64,000 nt of DNA from Plasmodium brasilianum (taxonomy: Eukaryota > Apicomplexa > Aconoidasida > Haemosporida > Plasmodiidae), in contig NC_090126.1 in the NCBI RefSeq assembly GCF_023973825.1, positions 2,648,208 to 2,712,207 on the forward strand. The letters are read 5' to 3'. A model generated the notes under the pieces. That model did not search any database. It was not told where the DNA came from and saw only the letters and a program-made list of their open reading frames with translations. Positions 12,201 through 25,777 of the stretch are shown here, in pieces; the stretch's first letter is position 1, and the number at the start of each line of letters is the position of its first letter. Position numbers and translations under genes: made by a program.

Positions 12201-14588
12201 ATTAAAATTTTTTTTTTAATATTTACATCAGCGTTTAACTTAATAAAGTATAATATTTATCAAGGCGCTTTATATATTTCAAAACATTACGGTTTTGTTA
12301 TTGGACTTTTATATAAAATCATAACTATGTTCGTAAGTCCATGTATGTTAATATTTCTTTATAATATTTAATATATTTTTAATGTACTTGCAATATGTTT
12401 ATATGATTATAGTTAAATTAAATAATTTATTAAGTTAACATATCAAATATAAGAAATATAAGAAAACATACGTATTAATATCTCTGTAATTTATACACAA
12501 TATTAATGAAATATATAAACGATATAAATATTACATTATAAAACATAAAAGTATTTTTTTAAAGGAGCCTTATATATATTAAACTAATATACTTCAAAAG
12601 AACTATATATTAATTATTTGTAATATAAAATAAGAATGTTTATGTTCATTTAAATTTATTAAATATTTTTTGAAATATGGATAAAGTTAATATTATTAAT
12701 AAGTAAAAACAATTTTTTTCTTAACAAAATATTATTTATATACTATAATATATATGTTTTATGTAATACTAGGATTTTATATTACAAATAAGTATTTATA
12801 TTTCAGTTAGAATTGTGTTATTTGATAGTCATTCTTATAATTCATTCAGAAACATATATTTTTTATTTTTTTTATTAATATTATTACTGCATTAATTATA
12901 ATGTTTAAAAAATAAGCAGAATGCTGTTATTATAGCTTTTACTCAATACAAACTAGTAAATAAAAATTTATAATTTACTTATTTTTTATGGAATATGATA
13001 AAAGTAAAAATTATTATGTATCAAAATCGATTATATGTTTTAAATAATAGATCTACTATTTGTGTATGCTATAAATATATATGTGCATATACGTATAATT
13101 TATAAAATAATATAAAAAAGAATAAGAAGAAATAATCTTATTAACTATATATTAAAGAAAAGTATTATTCTGTAATTACAAAAAAGAGAAAAAGAAGAAT
13201 TATTGAAAGTCAAAATTTATAAACACCCTTCAAAACTCAAAAAGGTAGTGTCCAAATTTTTTTATTAATATAATAAAAATAGGTATTTAATTGAAAGGAA
13301 AAAAATAAAAATATATGATATTTTTTGAAATTCCTGTGAAATAATTTTATTCTGTTCCATTCTCACTTCATTTTAAAAAAGTGTTGAAACTTATCAATTT
13401 AGTACAGTTTAACTTATATACTTTTTTATAATTATATTTTATATCTTTGATATTATAAAAATATTTATAAATTATAATTTATAAAAAAAAAAAGAACAAT
13501 AAAACCATAAGAATCATTTTTAATTATTGGTTTATATTTTTTTTTAAAAGTGAATAATAAGGTTAATATAAAAAATTATGTATCCTGAATATTTTCATTA
13601 TTATCACATTTTTATCATTTTAATAATTTCATTGATATTTAAAATTTATTTTAATAAAACTTATATAAACAATAAAATAAATTCTTTAATAATATTGACG
13701 TACATAAATAAGTATGAACGTTTTTTATTAAAGTCACAATATTGTTGAGAAAAAAAATTAAATTCTTTATTAAGAGAATGAATTTTTATATATGATTTTT
13801 TCATTTTGCGTATATATAAATAACTCAAGAAAAAAGTTATTATATATATAACAGTTAAAGTATTATAAATTTATAATAAATAAGAACTATTAATATGTGA
13901 ACATTTATTAGAGCATAGAGATTAACAGTTTTTTATAGAATATATAGTTTACTTTTTTATAAGATAAATTATATGTGGAATATAATTACCTTTTCATATA
14001 TTTTAACATCTTTTTTTTTTTAATGAACAAATTTACTATATCAGTTAAAGCATTAATTTCCAAATAGTGCGAATACTTGTAGATTACATAATAATTATCT
14101 TTTCAAAAGTGAAAAATATTGTACAGTAATTTTTAATGGAATAAAATATAATTATATAAATTTATGTGATAATATTATATTAAATCAACCGTAGTATTAA
14201 AATTTATTTATTTTGCTCTTTTCTATTATTCAAAATGTTAATTTTTTCTATGTTTAATATTTTGGAAAAGGTTAATATTAATTTTTTTTTTTTTTTTTTT
14301 GATATATATAATATCATCTTATCAATTTTATTGAATAGTGTATTAATATAATATTTTAATGGATATTTTTTTAGAAAGAAAAAATTGCATATGTAATAGT
14401 AATATATTTTAAGTATCGATGTTTCAAACTTCGTATTTCATTCTTGCCTTTTTATTCTTTATTACTTGCTACTTTATATTCCTCTTCTTTATTTCTTACA
14501 TGCATTAAAAAATTCAAATAAACATTTTTTTTAGCTGCACCTTATCATGAATATAATCAAACTATATTTTGGTTGTATTACTATCAAT
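10599..14588. other. PIR upstream region and PIR-STP1 spacer
   Basis: The section from 10599 to about 12200 is the conserved 5' region of the PIR gene, homologous to 34310-35900. Its shared islands (for example around 11040-11110) suggest constrained promoter or untranslated sequence. The rest, to 14588, is very AT-rich with a T tract at about 14283-14300 and no supported gene. A 70-codon open stretch at 12159-12371 is hydrophobic, lacks a homologous partner reading in the duplicate and is taken as chance. Confidence 0.5.
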
Positions 14589-17364
14589 TTATGAAATGTG
14601 TTTTTCTGCTATATCAATGGATTTTTCGACTGTCCCATTATTAACTATAGAACGTGCATATAAGTCATCTTCTCCTATCCAATCTTCTATCTCATTTCTG
14701 AAACTGTCCTTCCTTATATGAGTATGGAATTCCTTATTTCTTTTATTTTCTATATCACTGTTAATATATTCAGTTGTATTTTCTGTAATTTCTTGTTTGT
14801 TACGTGAATATTTTTGTGTCTTCCATTCATTTATGGATATATCCAAAAATGATTCCCTATTATCAAAATTCACCTCTTTTTTATATTTTTCTAATATGGT
14901 CATAAGTACTAGAATACAGAGCTTTGTTAATAATTTTTTTTTTATATATTTACATAATTCTTCATAATTTTCTTTGTGCTGCAATTCTTCTGTATTTATT
15001 AGTGCTATATAATTTTTTGTATCTTCCTTTACGCATTCATCTGACATAATGTTCAAATCCATATCCAATTGCTTAATCCATTCCTGTTCCAAATATTGTT
15101 CTATAATAATACCCTTTTTCGATATCCAGTGTTTCCATAGATCTTTTTCTATTTCTATAAATGGAACTTTGTGATTTTCATTAGGAGATTTTATTTTTAA
15201 TTCTTCCCTTTCTTGAATATAAGCTAGTTCTTTTTTCCATTCATTTTTCAAATTATTAATCCAATGCACTTTTTTCAATTTTTCAGAAATATTTCTATGT
15301 CTTTCTATCCATTTATTCCATAGAATATTTTGTTTTGTAATGTCATCGCTACATTTAATATTTTCTGTTATTAGATCATTATATGTTAAATTAGGATATG
15401 TTCTATAATCCTTTTTTGTGAACTCATCTAGACAAATTTTTAAAAATGCTTCTTTGTTGTTTTCCCAATCTTCATTTCTGCATTCTTCAAGTACTTCCAT
15501 ATGTACTTCTATTATGGTTCTGGATCTGTCTTTTTTTCGTTTTGATAAGTATACATTTTTTGTAAGTTCATTTATTTTAATTTTTTTTATGAATTCTTCA
15601 TCATCATATATTGGGTGTTCTAAACGATAATCTGTAAAAAGTTCACTTTTATTGCTAGAAAATGAAGGTACTAGTAGTCTCAGAAATTTCATGTGCCTCC
15701 TTCTTGTCTTTTTTTTTTTTTTAAACATTTCTATTAAAGCATACTATAAAAAAACATTTTTTTATTTAATAAATTACTAAAGTAATAAAATGTTTATATT
15801 ATTTTTAATAAATATTTTTTATTTTACTTTAATAAAAAGGAAAAATACAATAACACATAAAAAGCTTATTAGAATAGTATATTTGTTTGTGATAGCTGTA
15901 TGTTTTTCTGAATCTGTAATTGTATTATATATATACACATATGTTACACATTGTAGTTATATGAAAAATGGAAAAATAAGTAGCATTAATGGTACCTAGA
16001 ATTTTAAGGGGACCATTAGAGTTAGCAGAAGTCGAGGAGGGAAGTGATGTTCCAGAATGTGACGATATAGTTTCAGTAGAACTAGGTGCCATTGTTATTT
16101 GGGAAACTGAATTCTGTAAAATATTAGAACCTGGTGACAATGAAGCTTCATTTTCGGGTTGTGATGATGCTTTTGAAGTTGTGTCTGGTTCAGATTGTAT
16201 ATTTTGTATTTGTGCACTTGTACTTTGTGAACTTGAAGTTGCATCTGAAGTTGATACTTGAGTTACGGGTTGTGACACCGGTGGCTTTTCCTGATCTTCT
16301 GTAGTTTCTTCTTTTGTTTGAGTTGGTCCTTCTAGTGAATCTTGCATGACCTCTTTGGTTGGAACTTTATCATTAGGTGGACTATTAACTATGTTTTGAC
16401 GTACAACTTGTAAAGGTGTTTTTTCTTCTTTAGATGTACTAGGTGAAATTGTAGCTGAATTCTTATCCCTACATTCATTAAGTGTACTAAATATATTACT
16501 TTTTAGTATATTGCACTTTTCTGTTGGAAAGTGGGATGGTGAATTTTTGCAATTATATTTTAAGAGTTCTTTCTTTTTATTAAAACTCACCTTTTCATTA
16601 CTAATCCATACATTATATTCATTAATTTTATTTGAACATTTTTCATCACATTCACTTGAAATTTTACGTCCTCCTGTAAGACATTGTATTTCATTTATTT
16701 TATTATTTTTTTTTTCGCAGAAATCTAGTGCTTCATAATTTAATTCTAAAATTTTTTTTTCATTATTATCTAAAATTGGAAAACATCCACCATGATTTTT
16801 AGCTATAAGCTTAAAGTAAGATGTTGCCCAATTTTTTATTGTTCCTTCCCATTTATTTTGATTTACGTAACGTGGTGCATTTTTATTCTGTATTAGAAAA
16901 TCAATCAATTTTAGGCATTTCCTCCTAAAAATGCTTTTATTAGTCTCATTATTTAAGGAAGGAGTTTCATTTTTTATTTTTTCTGTTATAATTCTAAACT
17001 CTGATCTGCTATAGTATGACAATGCTCCTAAACCAAGAACACCTCTTTCCTGAATTCAAAAGAATTATTATGAATATTTTAATGAGCGTAAATTTTTACC
17101 TCAGTTGTATAACTTTTTTTTATCATAAGTAATTTACTATTAAATTTAATAGTATTAAACAACAACGAATATTACCGAGGATAAACATTTTTCCATAACG
17201 ACTCTATATTAGTACCCTGTTGTAAAAAATAATGTGAGCGAAAAATACATATACGAATATTTTATGAATAACATAATTATAAAATAACTATATATTTATT
17301 ATCAGAAGTTATAAAATAATCAACTAAAAAATAATGGTGAACAACCTACAAAATGAGTGAACAT
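14589..17364 (-). CDS. STP1: STP1-type surface protein with split membrane exon
   Basis: Five exons are proposed on the minus strand: 17364-17350 (MFTHF, tentative), 17217-17177 (GTNIESLWKNVYPR...), 17044-15996, 15913-15828 and 15743-14589. Exon C carries the Cys- and Lys-rich extracellular domain (GVLGLGALSYYSRSEFR, then NAPRYVNQNKWEG), followed by a Pro/Ser/Thr-rich low-complexity stalk at about residues 215-365. Exon D (86 nt, phases 1 and 0) encodes one membrane span, YTILISFLCVIVFFLFIK. Exon E is a 384-residue cytoplasmic region, basic at first and rich in Trp and Glu (EDWENNKEAF, WNKWIERHRN), as in STP1 and SURFIN tails. Total is about 781 residues. The joins C-D-E preserve frame with good AG/GT sites. 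The join B-C requires a weak AAAG acceptor at 17045, and exon A rests only on an ATG with a GTAGGT donor, so the N terminus is less certain. A run of 14 A on the coding strand lies at 15722-15709. No internal stop is seen, so the gene looks intact. STP1 proteins are thought to be variant parasite or red-cell surface proteins. Confidence 0.82.
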
Positions 17365-20300
17365 ATTAATATTTATTTTATATGGTTCCTATCTTTTTAT
17401 AGTTTTAATATATGTCTATTGGATATAAATACTAATAATATTTTGATAATAAATCGCAGTTACGTATATATTTTATATAAAATCCTTACTACATTTATAA
17501 CGAAAAGATCAAATAGATGACAATAACAAATTATATATAAGTTATATTAATATGTGATATAAAATTTTTTGAGTAAAATTATCATTATATATGTATTGCA
17601 ATTTTTTATATTTTTTTTATTGAGATACTATTGTTACTTACTTCTTTTATAAATCTCCCCGTTAAATAACTAGTATGTTAACAGTTCTTTTGTATTTACT
17701 ACAATGAAACTAGAAATGAGAATTAATAATATATAAACTATACTAAATTGTTATAGTTGTAAAATTTACATACGATTAATATATACAAATTACTTTTAAT
17801 ATTATATATAACAATCACCCAAAAATCTAGTAATTATGGCTTACATTACGTCATTAAATATTTTTAATATAATATATTTTTTTTCATATATATGCTCCTA
17901 TGTACAATGCTATTAGCAATCTTATATTTGAATGATTTAATTTAGACAAATTGTTAATTATTTAATGTATAATTAGGTATATTAAAAAATTACAATAAAT
18001 TCGGATATCTATACAACCTATTAAAAATTAGCATTATATAATATATCAGAATTTATTAAAATATATTATTAGAAAATGTAAAATACATTATAACTTTTCA
18101 ATAAGAAATAATAATAATTTCATGTTAATAAAATTATATATTACATTATATGATATCAAAAAAACTGAAAATTCATAATTATTTTTCTCTAATTATTTAC
18201 AGGTGCATTAGAATATACAGCCTAAAATATTATCTATTTTTATTATTTATTCTGAATTTTATACATATATGAAAACATATTTATATTACTATTAATAAAT
18301 ATTTATTTAATATATAATTTAAAAAAAACGAATACATAAATTTATAGTACTTTTTAAAAAAATATTTGATAAATAAAATTAGAGAACAATTTTAGTTTAT
18401 TAAAAGCATCATAAAATATTCTATTGTAATGTACATACATTTTTTTTTCATTTTAATGCTTCATTTGAAAAAGTACTTAAGGGATGAATAATGGTCAGAA
18501 AATTAAAAAAATAAAATTAATAATAAAATTTTGTAACTAATTATTTTAAATAAACAATTATATTATTATGGTTATGATTAATTAGCGAATTTATGTATAA
18601 ATGTTCTATTTTCATTTATTATTTATTATTAAATTTAATTCTATAAAAATATTTTACCCCTTGTTTTACTTTTTTTATTTTAATCCCTTACAATATGTGC
18701 CATTTTTTTGTTCTTTTTAACATTTTACTTAATATATATATACGGAGATTTCATGTGAAAATAGATTATCATTTTATAAAATATTATATATTTACATTTC
18801 TGTAATTGAATATATTATTTATATATATGGTAAATATAATATATATTATAAACTTATAATAGTGTATAAACATGTGGCAACATAAAAAATATATGATTTT
18901 ATGAAACATCTGAAATATTATAAATGAACTACATAAAATATATTTTAAGATATTTATAAACTATATTTTCCTTTTTTTTTGTTTAATATTTTATAAATAT
19001 ATTAAAATAATTTTTTTTTTTCTTGATGTATTTTTTTCTATTTTGTTTGTATGTATGATTAAATTTATTGTATGCTACTAAAGTTTATTCATGATCTTTA
19101 ATTTAAAATAATAAAAAATTAATATTTACAAAATTTATTTAATATTTCTTCATATAACTATGATTATTTTATTTAAGTATTTAAAAAATTATATTTAAGT
19201 GTAAAATAAGTAACTGAATATGTAAATCTTTTAGGTCAAACAGATTGAAGCATCTGTTTTATCTATATATATATATAATGTAGAAAAACATGTAGCTAAA
19301 AATATAAATATAAGTAATGATATTTAGCATATATTAGTTTCTTTAAATAACATATAATAATACTGTTGTATTTAATATGTATAAATGCACAATATAATAA
19401 ATGTGGTATATATTATTTTAAAAAACACTTACCAATTTAAAATTATAGTTTATATTATTTTATACTGTAGTTTATAATAACTGATGAATTCTTATACTTA
19501 AATTGTTTTTATAAAATAACAAAAAAAATGAATATAATGGAAGAATTTATATTATAACATATATATTGTAATACTATGAATATTCTTTTATATATGTGTA
19601 TAAATATAGACTCACAACATATTATAGAAGGAATTTTTTTTATGTGCTTTAACTAATAAAGGAATAAACTGCATTTATCTAAGTTATCATAATATTATAT
19701 ATATAATATTATTATTAAGGTTTAATTAGTATCGTTTAATCCTAATGGATAACATTTTGTTGTTAAATATATAATTTGTTTAATATCCAATTACGAGGTT
19801 ATAGCACCGATTTTTCAAATATTGGGTCCCATAATATATTTCATTCTCATTATTTAATTATAAGAGGATACATATTGCTATGTATATTTTTTCGTACATT
19901 AAATGATAAGATAATCTTATTATTAATATTTTTTAGCTAATTTAATGGTAATCCTGTTTTTCTATTGCAGCTACAGTTCATGTTACAATTTTTTAATAAT
20001 TAAGTTATCTTTTTATTGCATATCCATTTGTATATATAAAATTATCATACAAAATACTATTTATTCTAACAGTATTCATGATGAACATTTATATGAATGA
20101 AAGGAATACAATTAAAATTTGTGCTTTTTTATATTTTATGCGTATATACTTCATAATTTTAAATTTTGTACAAAATATTTTTACTTTAATTTCATGTTTT
20201 TTTTTCACACTATTAAATTAGTTCTTCGTTGTTTTTACTGTTCTTTTGAAATTATGTTCTCTTATGTATCATTATATATGCAATTTTATTTTTAGAAAAT

Positions 20301-20696
20301 ATTATTCTAATCTTTTTTTTTTTTTAGTATTTTTAACATTTCACATTAATTATCTTATTCAAGAACTTCTTTTATATTTGCCAAAATTATTATTATTGAA
20401 AATTTGTTCGTTAGAATTTTGTACAGAACTATTTATTATATGTGATCTATTATCACCTGATTAAGGAAATCTTTTTCATAGCCACGATTGTAACTTGGTC
20501 AGCGTTTTCAAATATACATTTTAAAATATGTATGTTTTTATTTTGAATATACATGCATTGTTAAAAGAGCACGTAATAGTATTAAAAAATATTACTTATT
20601 CATAAATATAAAATTATTATGACAGCATTGTATGCATAATACGTAATTATAATTATAATACATTCTGAATACATTCAAATATTTAAAACATATAGG
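17365..20696. other. Intergenic DNA with a possible decayed minus-strand gene
   Basis: 17365 to about 19700 is AT-rich with no supported gene. Between about 19750 and 20520 the minus strand shows several short, compositionally coding-like stretches in different frames. Examples are GTQYLKNRCYNLVIGY (near 19790-19840), NCSCNRKTGLPLN (near 19945-19990) and SNEQIFNNNNFGKYKRSS (near 20365-20425), each ending in a stop. They may be remnants of one degraded gene that I could not identify. The hydrophobic plus-strand open stretch at 20246-20464 is their antisense shadow. Confidence 0.35.
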
Positions 20697-21648
20697 ATGA
20701 AACAAAAAATTAAGTAGTTCTTATTTATTGCAATTTCAATGTTTATGCTTCTAACATGGATATGTAATTTCCGAGACAACATAGTATACTAATATTATTC
20801 AAAGATATTTGTATTATTAATTTTATTATTGTTAATTTCAATTAATTCGTTTTTTTATAATGAGATTATTAGTCTGTTTAAATAAAGAATATTTACTTTT
20901 TTTAGAAAACTTTTAATAAATATTTGAATAAAAAGTACAAACCTGGTAGAACAATAAATGCAAGAAGTTATTGATTGTTATCGAAATATAAACAAGATGA
21001 GGATATAAATATTTCAGAGATAAAAAAAGGGATGTCAAATAATGAATTTAACAGAAAAAAAAATATATGTAATAAAGTAAAAGAAAACACTGAAAAACAC
21101 AGACATTCACATAAAGGTTCATTATATTTTGAGGGGTACAGTAAAAAAACTCAGAAAAATCAATATAGTATACTAAAACGAAAAAGTATTCCTATTTTGA
21201 AAAACAAATATTCAGAGAACTTGATTATAAAGATAGCCTTAAAAACTACAAGATAATTAATTATAAGGAATATGAAAAATTAATACGTAGGAAACGAGGA
21301 ATAAAAATTGTTTCAATTTCACTATTTATATTGTTATTGATAATACCCATATTAGATTTTTCATTAAAGCATTTTTTACAAAAAGGTTTGTTGGAGTTAT
21401 CAGGGTTGTTAATAGTAGATCTCTATTTAAAAAGCTCGAGTGGAAAAGATTTAGAAGGAAGTATTAGTTCGTTGTTCTCTTCCATTTCTGTGGTAGATCA
21501 TACTACAATATTTTTGATCTCGAATATTTTTTTATATTGTTTACCTATATTTATATTAGCTGTCATATTTATATTAGGGATGGTTTATTACTATAGAAAA
21601 GTTATAAAATATGAAAATATCAAGTTTAGAAAAAAATCACATGAATAA
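20697..21648 (+). pseudogene. fam-l family pseudogene with three lesions
   Basis: Exon 1 is 20697-20783 (MKQKIK, stop, FLFIAISMFMLLTWICNF), intron 20784-20905, exon 2 20906-21648. The first lesion is TAG at 20715-20717, codon 7 of the signal exon. The second is TGA at 20972-20974, exactly at residue 52, where family members have the export-motif arginine; a CGA-to-TGA transition would explain it, and LLSK follows. The third is a one-base-type frameshift between about 21150 and 21180. Upstream the frame reads ...NQYSILKRK, and downstream family sequence resumes as TKKYSYFEKQIFRELDYKD in another frame. The C-terminal half is open to 21648 with two membrane segments and the tail KVIKYENIKFRKK. 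The gene is clearly dead but still aligns end to end with the intact fam-l copies at 2080 and 53423. Confidence 0.88.
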
Positions 21649-24600
21649 AAAGTAATATGTATCTTTTTGAAAAATGGTATTTAGTAGGTAGCAAAATATA
21701 ATTAGTAATAAACTGAAGAAAAATAATTACTTAATACATTATATAAATATGTCTAAATATGCTTGTATTTTTTATAGAAATGAGTAATAATATATGGTCT
21801 CAGCTTTTTTTTGTAAATAGAATTTTTGATATTTTCTTACTTCTCCACTTGTATTTTAATGGAAGACTTCAACTTTATTAAATATTTTGACACTATACAT
21901 ATGTTTTTGAATTAAAATATATCTCATGAAAAATATATATATTTGAATTAAAATTAATGTATAATTGAATAATTCATATAATTTTATTAATGTTAATTTC
22001 TATTTGACTAAAAATTTTTTGCTTTACATTTTTTATCTAGGTCTATTCTAAAATGATTATTACTTTAGGTTATTAAAGAAATATAATATCATTGTTAAAT
22101 TGACAATAAATAGGTCTGTTTTTTCTATGGATGAATGTATATAAATAACTTTTTTTACAGAGGTAAGGATATATTTTATTTTTCACTAAAAATGTCTTCA
22201 TATTTATTCCATAGATTACGCTTTATATGAAATATGTCACAAAAAGTAAAAATTGTGAAAATCTTTTAAACAGACTTCTGGTACTTTTTAAATCGCATAA
22301 GTGTGACATTATACGTATATAATAAAATAATATACTTTTTAATTATATATTATTTAATATTACTTTATAACCTTAAGATTTAATATAATTACAATTTAAT
22401 GATGAGATAAAAACAATTATTATACTATTATTGCTCCTAATTGTAGTGTTAATTTAAATTTGTGAAAATGAATTAATCGTATATTATACTAAAATTAAAA
22501 AATATGTTACGATTTAACAGCTATTTGCTTTTTGTAAGTTATTCAAAAATTAAATAAATTAATTAAATTTAATAACATATAAATAGGCAATATAAAAAAT
22601 TATTTTCTTCATCTTTTGTTAATAGAGTATTTATATTATTGCATTATGATCCTGTAATAATATAAATTGTCATATGGTATAATTAAAAAATATATTTTTT
22701 TTTACGTTAATGCAATAATAAGTAGGTATTTATTTACATATTTTTTAATTTTAATATGTCTACAATTATATTAAGAAATTAATTTATATCATTTAAAGTG
22801 TTATAGAGAAAGTATCGTCAGTATTATTAATAATACTTTCAAACTAATAATGAAATATTTTTAATAAAATATTAGAAAAAAAAAGTAGCACTTTCTTAAA
22901 TGTAATTCATCTATGAGTATTTGAATTTTAGAATTGGAATTAAGAGTTTATTATTTATGTTATATCTATGAAATATTCACTAATTACTTTTGTAATTTAA
23001 TTTTTAGTAGAATGTGTTTTTAAGGGATTATTATTTTTGAGCATCATTATACTGCACCAATAAATAATAGGAATATTATATCTATTAACCTATAATTATA
23101 CATACATAATTATGATTTAAACTTGTTTTATAAGGATTTATAAATATTTATGAAAAAAATAATTTGATGACAAAAAAAATTATGTTTATGTTATTGATTG
23201 AATTAATCAAATAAATAATTAAATAATATTACAAAATAAAAGAGAAATGGAAAAAATAATTAAGAAGAATGCATATAGCGTAGAATACATGAGAACATGA
23301 ACAAATTAACATTTTAATTTTAATGCATTATATAGAATTCTTTAATTTTTCTATTTTATTTCTTAACATACATGTTACAAGCTTAGTTTTTACCAATATT
23401 TAAGAGGTATCCCAATTTTTATGTAAAAACCTTTGTTTAATTATTTAAAATATATATCGTTGAATACATAAAAGCGTACAAAAGATAGTGAATGTGAATC
23501 ATTATGAATTTTACAATTTGTATAATGTAATTGAATAATATGTAATTATATCACCTATTTCAACTTTAATGATTAAAAAAAAAATATCTTAACCGTAATA
23601 ATTGTTTTCTTTTTTTGAAATTTATTAAATTTTTTTTTTTTTTTTGTCAATAATAATATATTTTTTAAAATAATAATATATTATTATAATTATTATTTTT
23701 ATTGTAAATAAAAAAAAGTTAAAATTAATAAGATATATAATAATTTTTTCATAAGTATTATTTATATTATTTGAAAATAATATCTGCTTATATTTTCTGA
23801 AAAAATAATTCATGAACAGCATATATTAAATTGAAAATAGGAGAATTTTTTTTAAATTAATTCATAAAAAAAATTAGTAATTTCTTTATATTCACCAGAA
23901 TTTTTCAAGATCTTTTTATATATCATATATTTACGTTTTTTTGATATCATCTATTTTAAGAAAATATGGATAAAATTTTTTTTTAGAAATTATTGAATTG
24001 CCAATAATATTTTTATACTAAATGGATTATTACATTTTTATTTATTATTATATTAATATATCTATCTGTATATTTTTATATACATTTTTGAAAGGTATAA
24101 TTTATATATGGAAATTAAGAATTTTTAATCATTTCTTTAAAAAAATATCTTTTGTATTCGGATTTAGATAAAAAATATAGTATCGTAGAATTGTTATACA
24201 AGAATATAACGATCATTAATGTATTACTTTTAAATGTATACATAAATTCATATATTATTTTTTGTAAATATGTATTTTATTTTATTATTTTATATTAGCT
24301 CTTAAATGAAGATATTTTTTTGTATAGATATTAATAGGCACTTTATGTAATCAAAAATATTTTTCATAACTTCTCATTCCTTTTCTATTATTTTCATTGT
24401 CATTTAATTAATATTAATCAACTATAACAAGAAATAGAGCATAAAATATGGATAAAATTAATATATGTTCTTGGTAACATAAAATGTCATAATTATCTAT
24501 TGAATATATATTAATAGACGTATTTTCCATGTTATATATTCTCTTAAATAAATGAGAAATTTTTATGACTTATTTAATAATTTTTGATTTTCCTTTATTT

Positions 24601-24983
24601 TATCTATTGTTCAATTTTCGCGTAGTATTAAATTTTTTTTTTTTTTTGGCACAGATAAATAAAGAAAAAATTTCCATATTAATACTATTAAAAAATTAAC
24701 TTAAATATTTTAAATATTTATTATTTATATTTATTAAAATAATTTTAATAATAATTTATTTTTATAGTAACTCTCTATATAAATTATTTTAAAACCTTTT
24801 TAATGATATATTACATTTGTAAAATTTAATATATGTTATAACTGCAACATTCAATTTATTACAGTTAATGCAAAATAAGTAAAAAATAATAATATAAATA
24901 GTTTCTTCTATCAATTGTAGTATTTAAAATTTCGTTATCATTTATACTGTTGCATATATATGATGACATTTAAAAAGTAAACA
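21649..24983. other. AT-rich intergenic DNA
   Basis: I see no coding sequence, RNA gene or ordered repeat here. Long A/T runs and TAT/ATA-rich simple sequence dominate, including a T tract at about 23631-23646. The small minus-strand open stretch at 23625-23822 is made almost wholly of Ile, Tyr, Lys and Phe codons and is taken as composition-driven noise. Confidence 0.5.
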
Positions 24984-25777
24984 ATGAAAAAAATCCTTAA
25001 GTCTCTCAATTTTGTTAAAATTCTTGCATTTACTCTTTTAATTTGGATATTCCATTATAACAATAATGAGGTATTATAATAATATATCATATTTAATTTT
25101 TAAGAATAATATTTTCTTAGTACGGAAATATATAATACACAAAATATTAATTGTATACGTTTTTTTTTTTTTAGAATAACAGTTATGTGTCATTGGATAA
25201 GAAGTAAAATACGATAAAGTGTCATTTATATTTAGAACATAATTGTATACTAATAGAGGAATCGGTGGGAGTAAAATCTTATGAAGGTACATCAGTTAAT
25301 AGGCACAGTAAAAAATTATTAGAAGCAAAGAAAAATGTGTCCAATAATAACAAACCAATAGTCTCAAAAACGAGAAATTAATAAAAATTCATTAAATAAG
25401 AAAAAACGGATAAAACATCTACGAAAAAAAAACATTCTTTACTTAATACTGTAGATACTTTTTTTGAAAAAAAAATATTGAATTAATTAGATTCCAAAGA
25501 TAAAATTACAAAAAACCCTAAAATTAATAGAAATATTGCAAAAGGAATAATATACCAAAAGATAGCTTTAATGTTTATTCCAACGTCTTTACTTTTATTA
25601 ACAGGGTTAGCACCTGAGATATTTATCATTGTAACAATTTATTATACTTACTGGTCAAATGCTATAAACAAATTAGAATCTCTTGTATAGACAAATTTGG
25701 TATTTTTCTTTTTTATGATTTTCTTATTTATAATAGGAATTATTTATTATTTGATGAAAAAGGTAAAATATGAATGA
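24984..25777 (+). pseudogene. Exported-protein pseudogene, paralogue of the 29478 gene
   Basis: Exon 1 is 24984-25070 (MKKILKSLNFVKILAFTLLI, then WIFHYNNNE), intron 25071-25174 (GTATTA...TTTTAG), exon 2 25175-25777. Exon 2 keeps one reading frame but contains stops at 25205, 25379, 25382, 25397, 25484 and 25688 (first base of each), with no net frameshift. Readable landmarks match the intact paralogue 4.5 kb downstream: NNSYVSLDKK against NNFSKTLCKK, FFEKKILN against YFEKKIFN, two hydrophobic segments, and the final GIIYYLMKKVKYE. The first stop replaces the Tyr codon in the CKKYK stretch of the paralogue. Multiple stops without indels suggest older decay by point mutation. Confidence 0.8.

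Noticed and set aside
12159..12371. Hydrophobic 70-residue protein upstream of PIR
   Set aside because: The homologous place in the duplicate (about 35850) does not preserve the frame, so there is no sign of selection.
15925..15995. C-terminal residues after LKIL in the first STP1 reading (GTINATYFS...)
   Set aside because: They follow a GT donor at 15995; splicing to 15913 restores a membrane span and the frame into the long tail.
15989..16261. Acidic plus-strand 90-residue open stretch
   Set aside because: Antisense shadow of the Ser/Thr/Pro-rich STP1 stalk.
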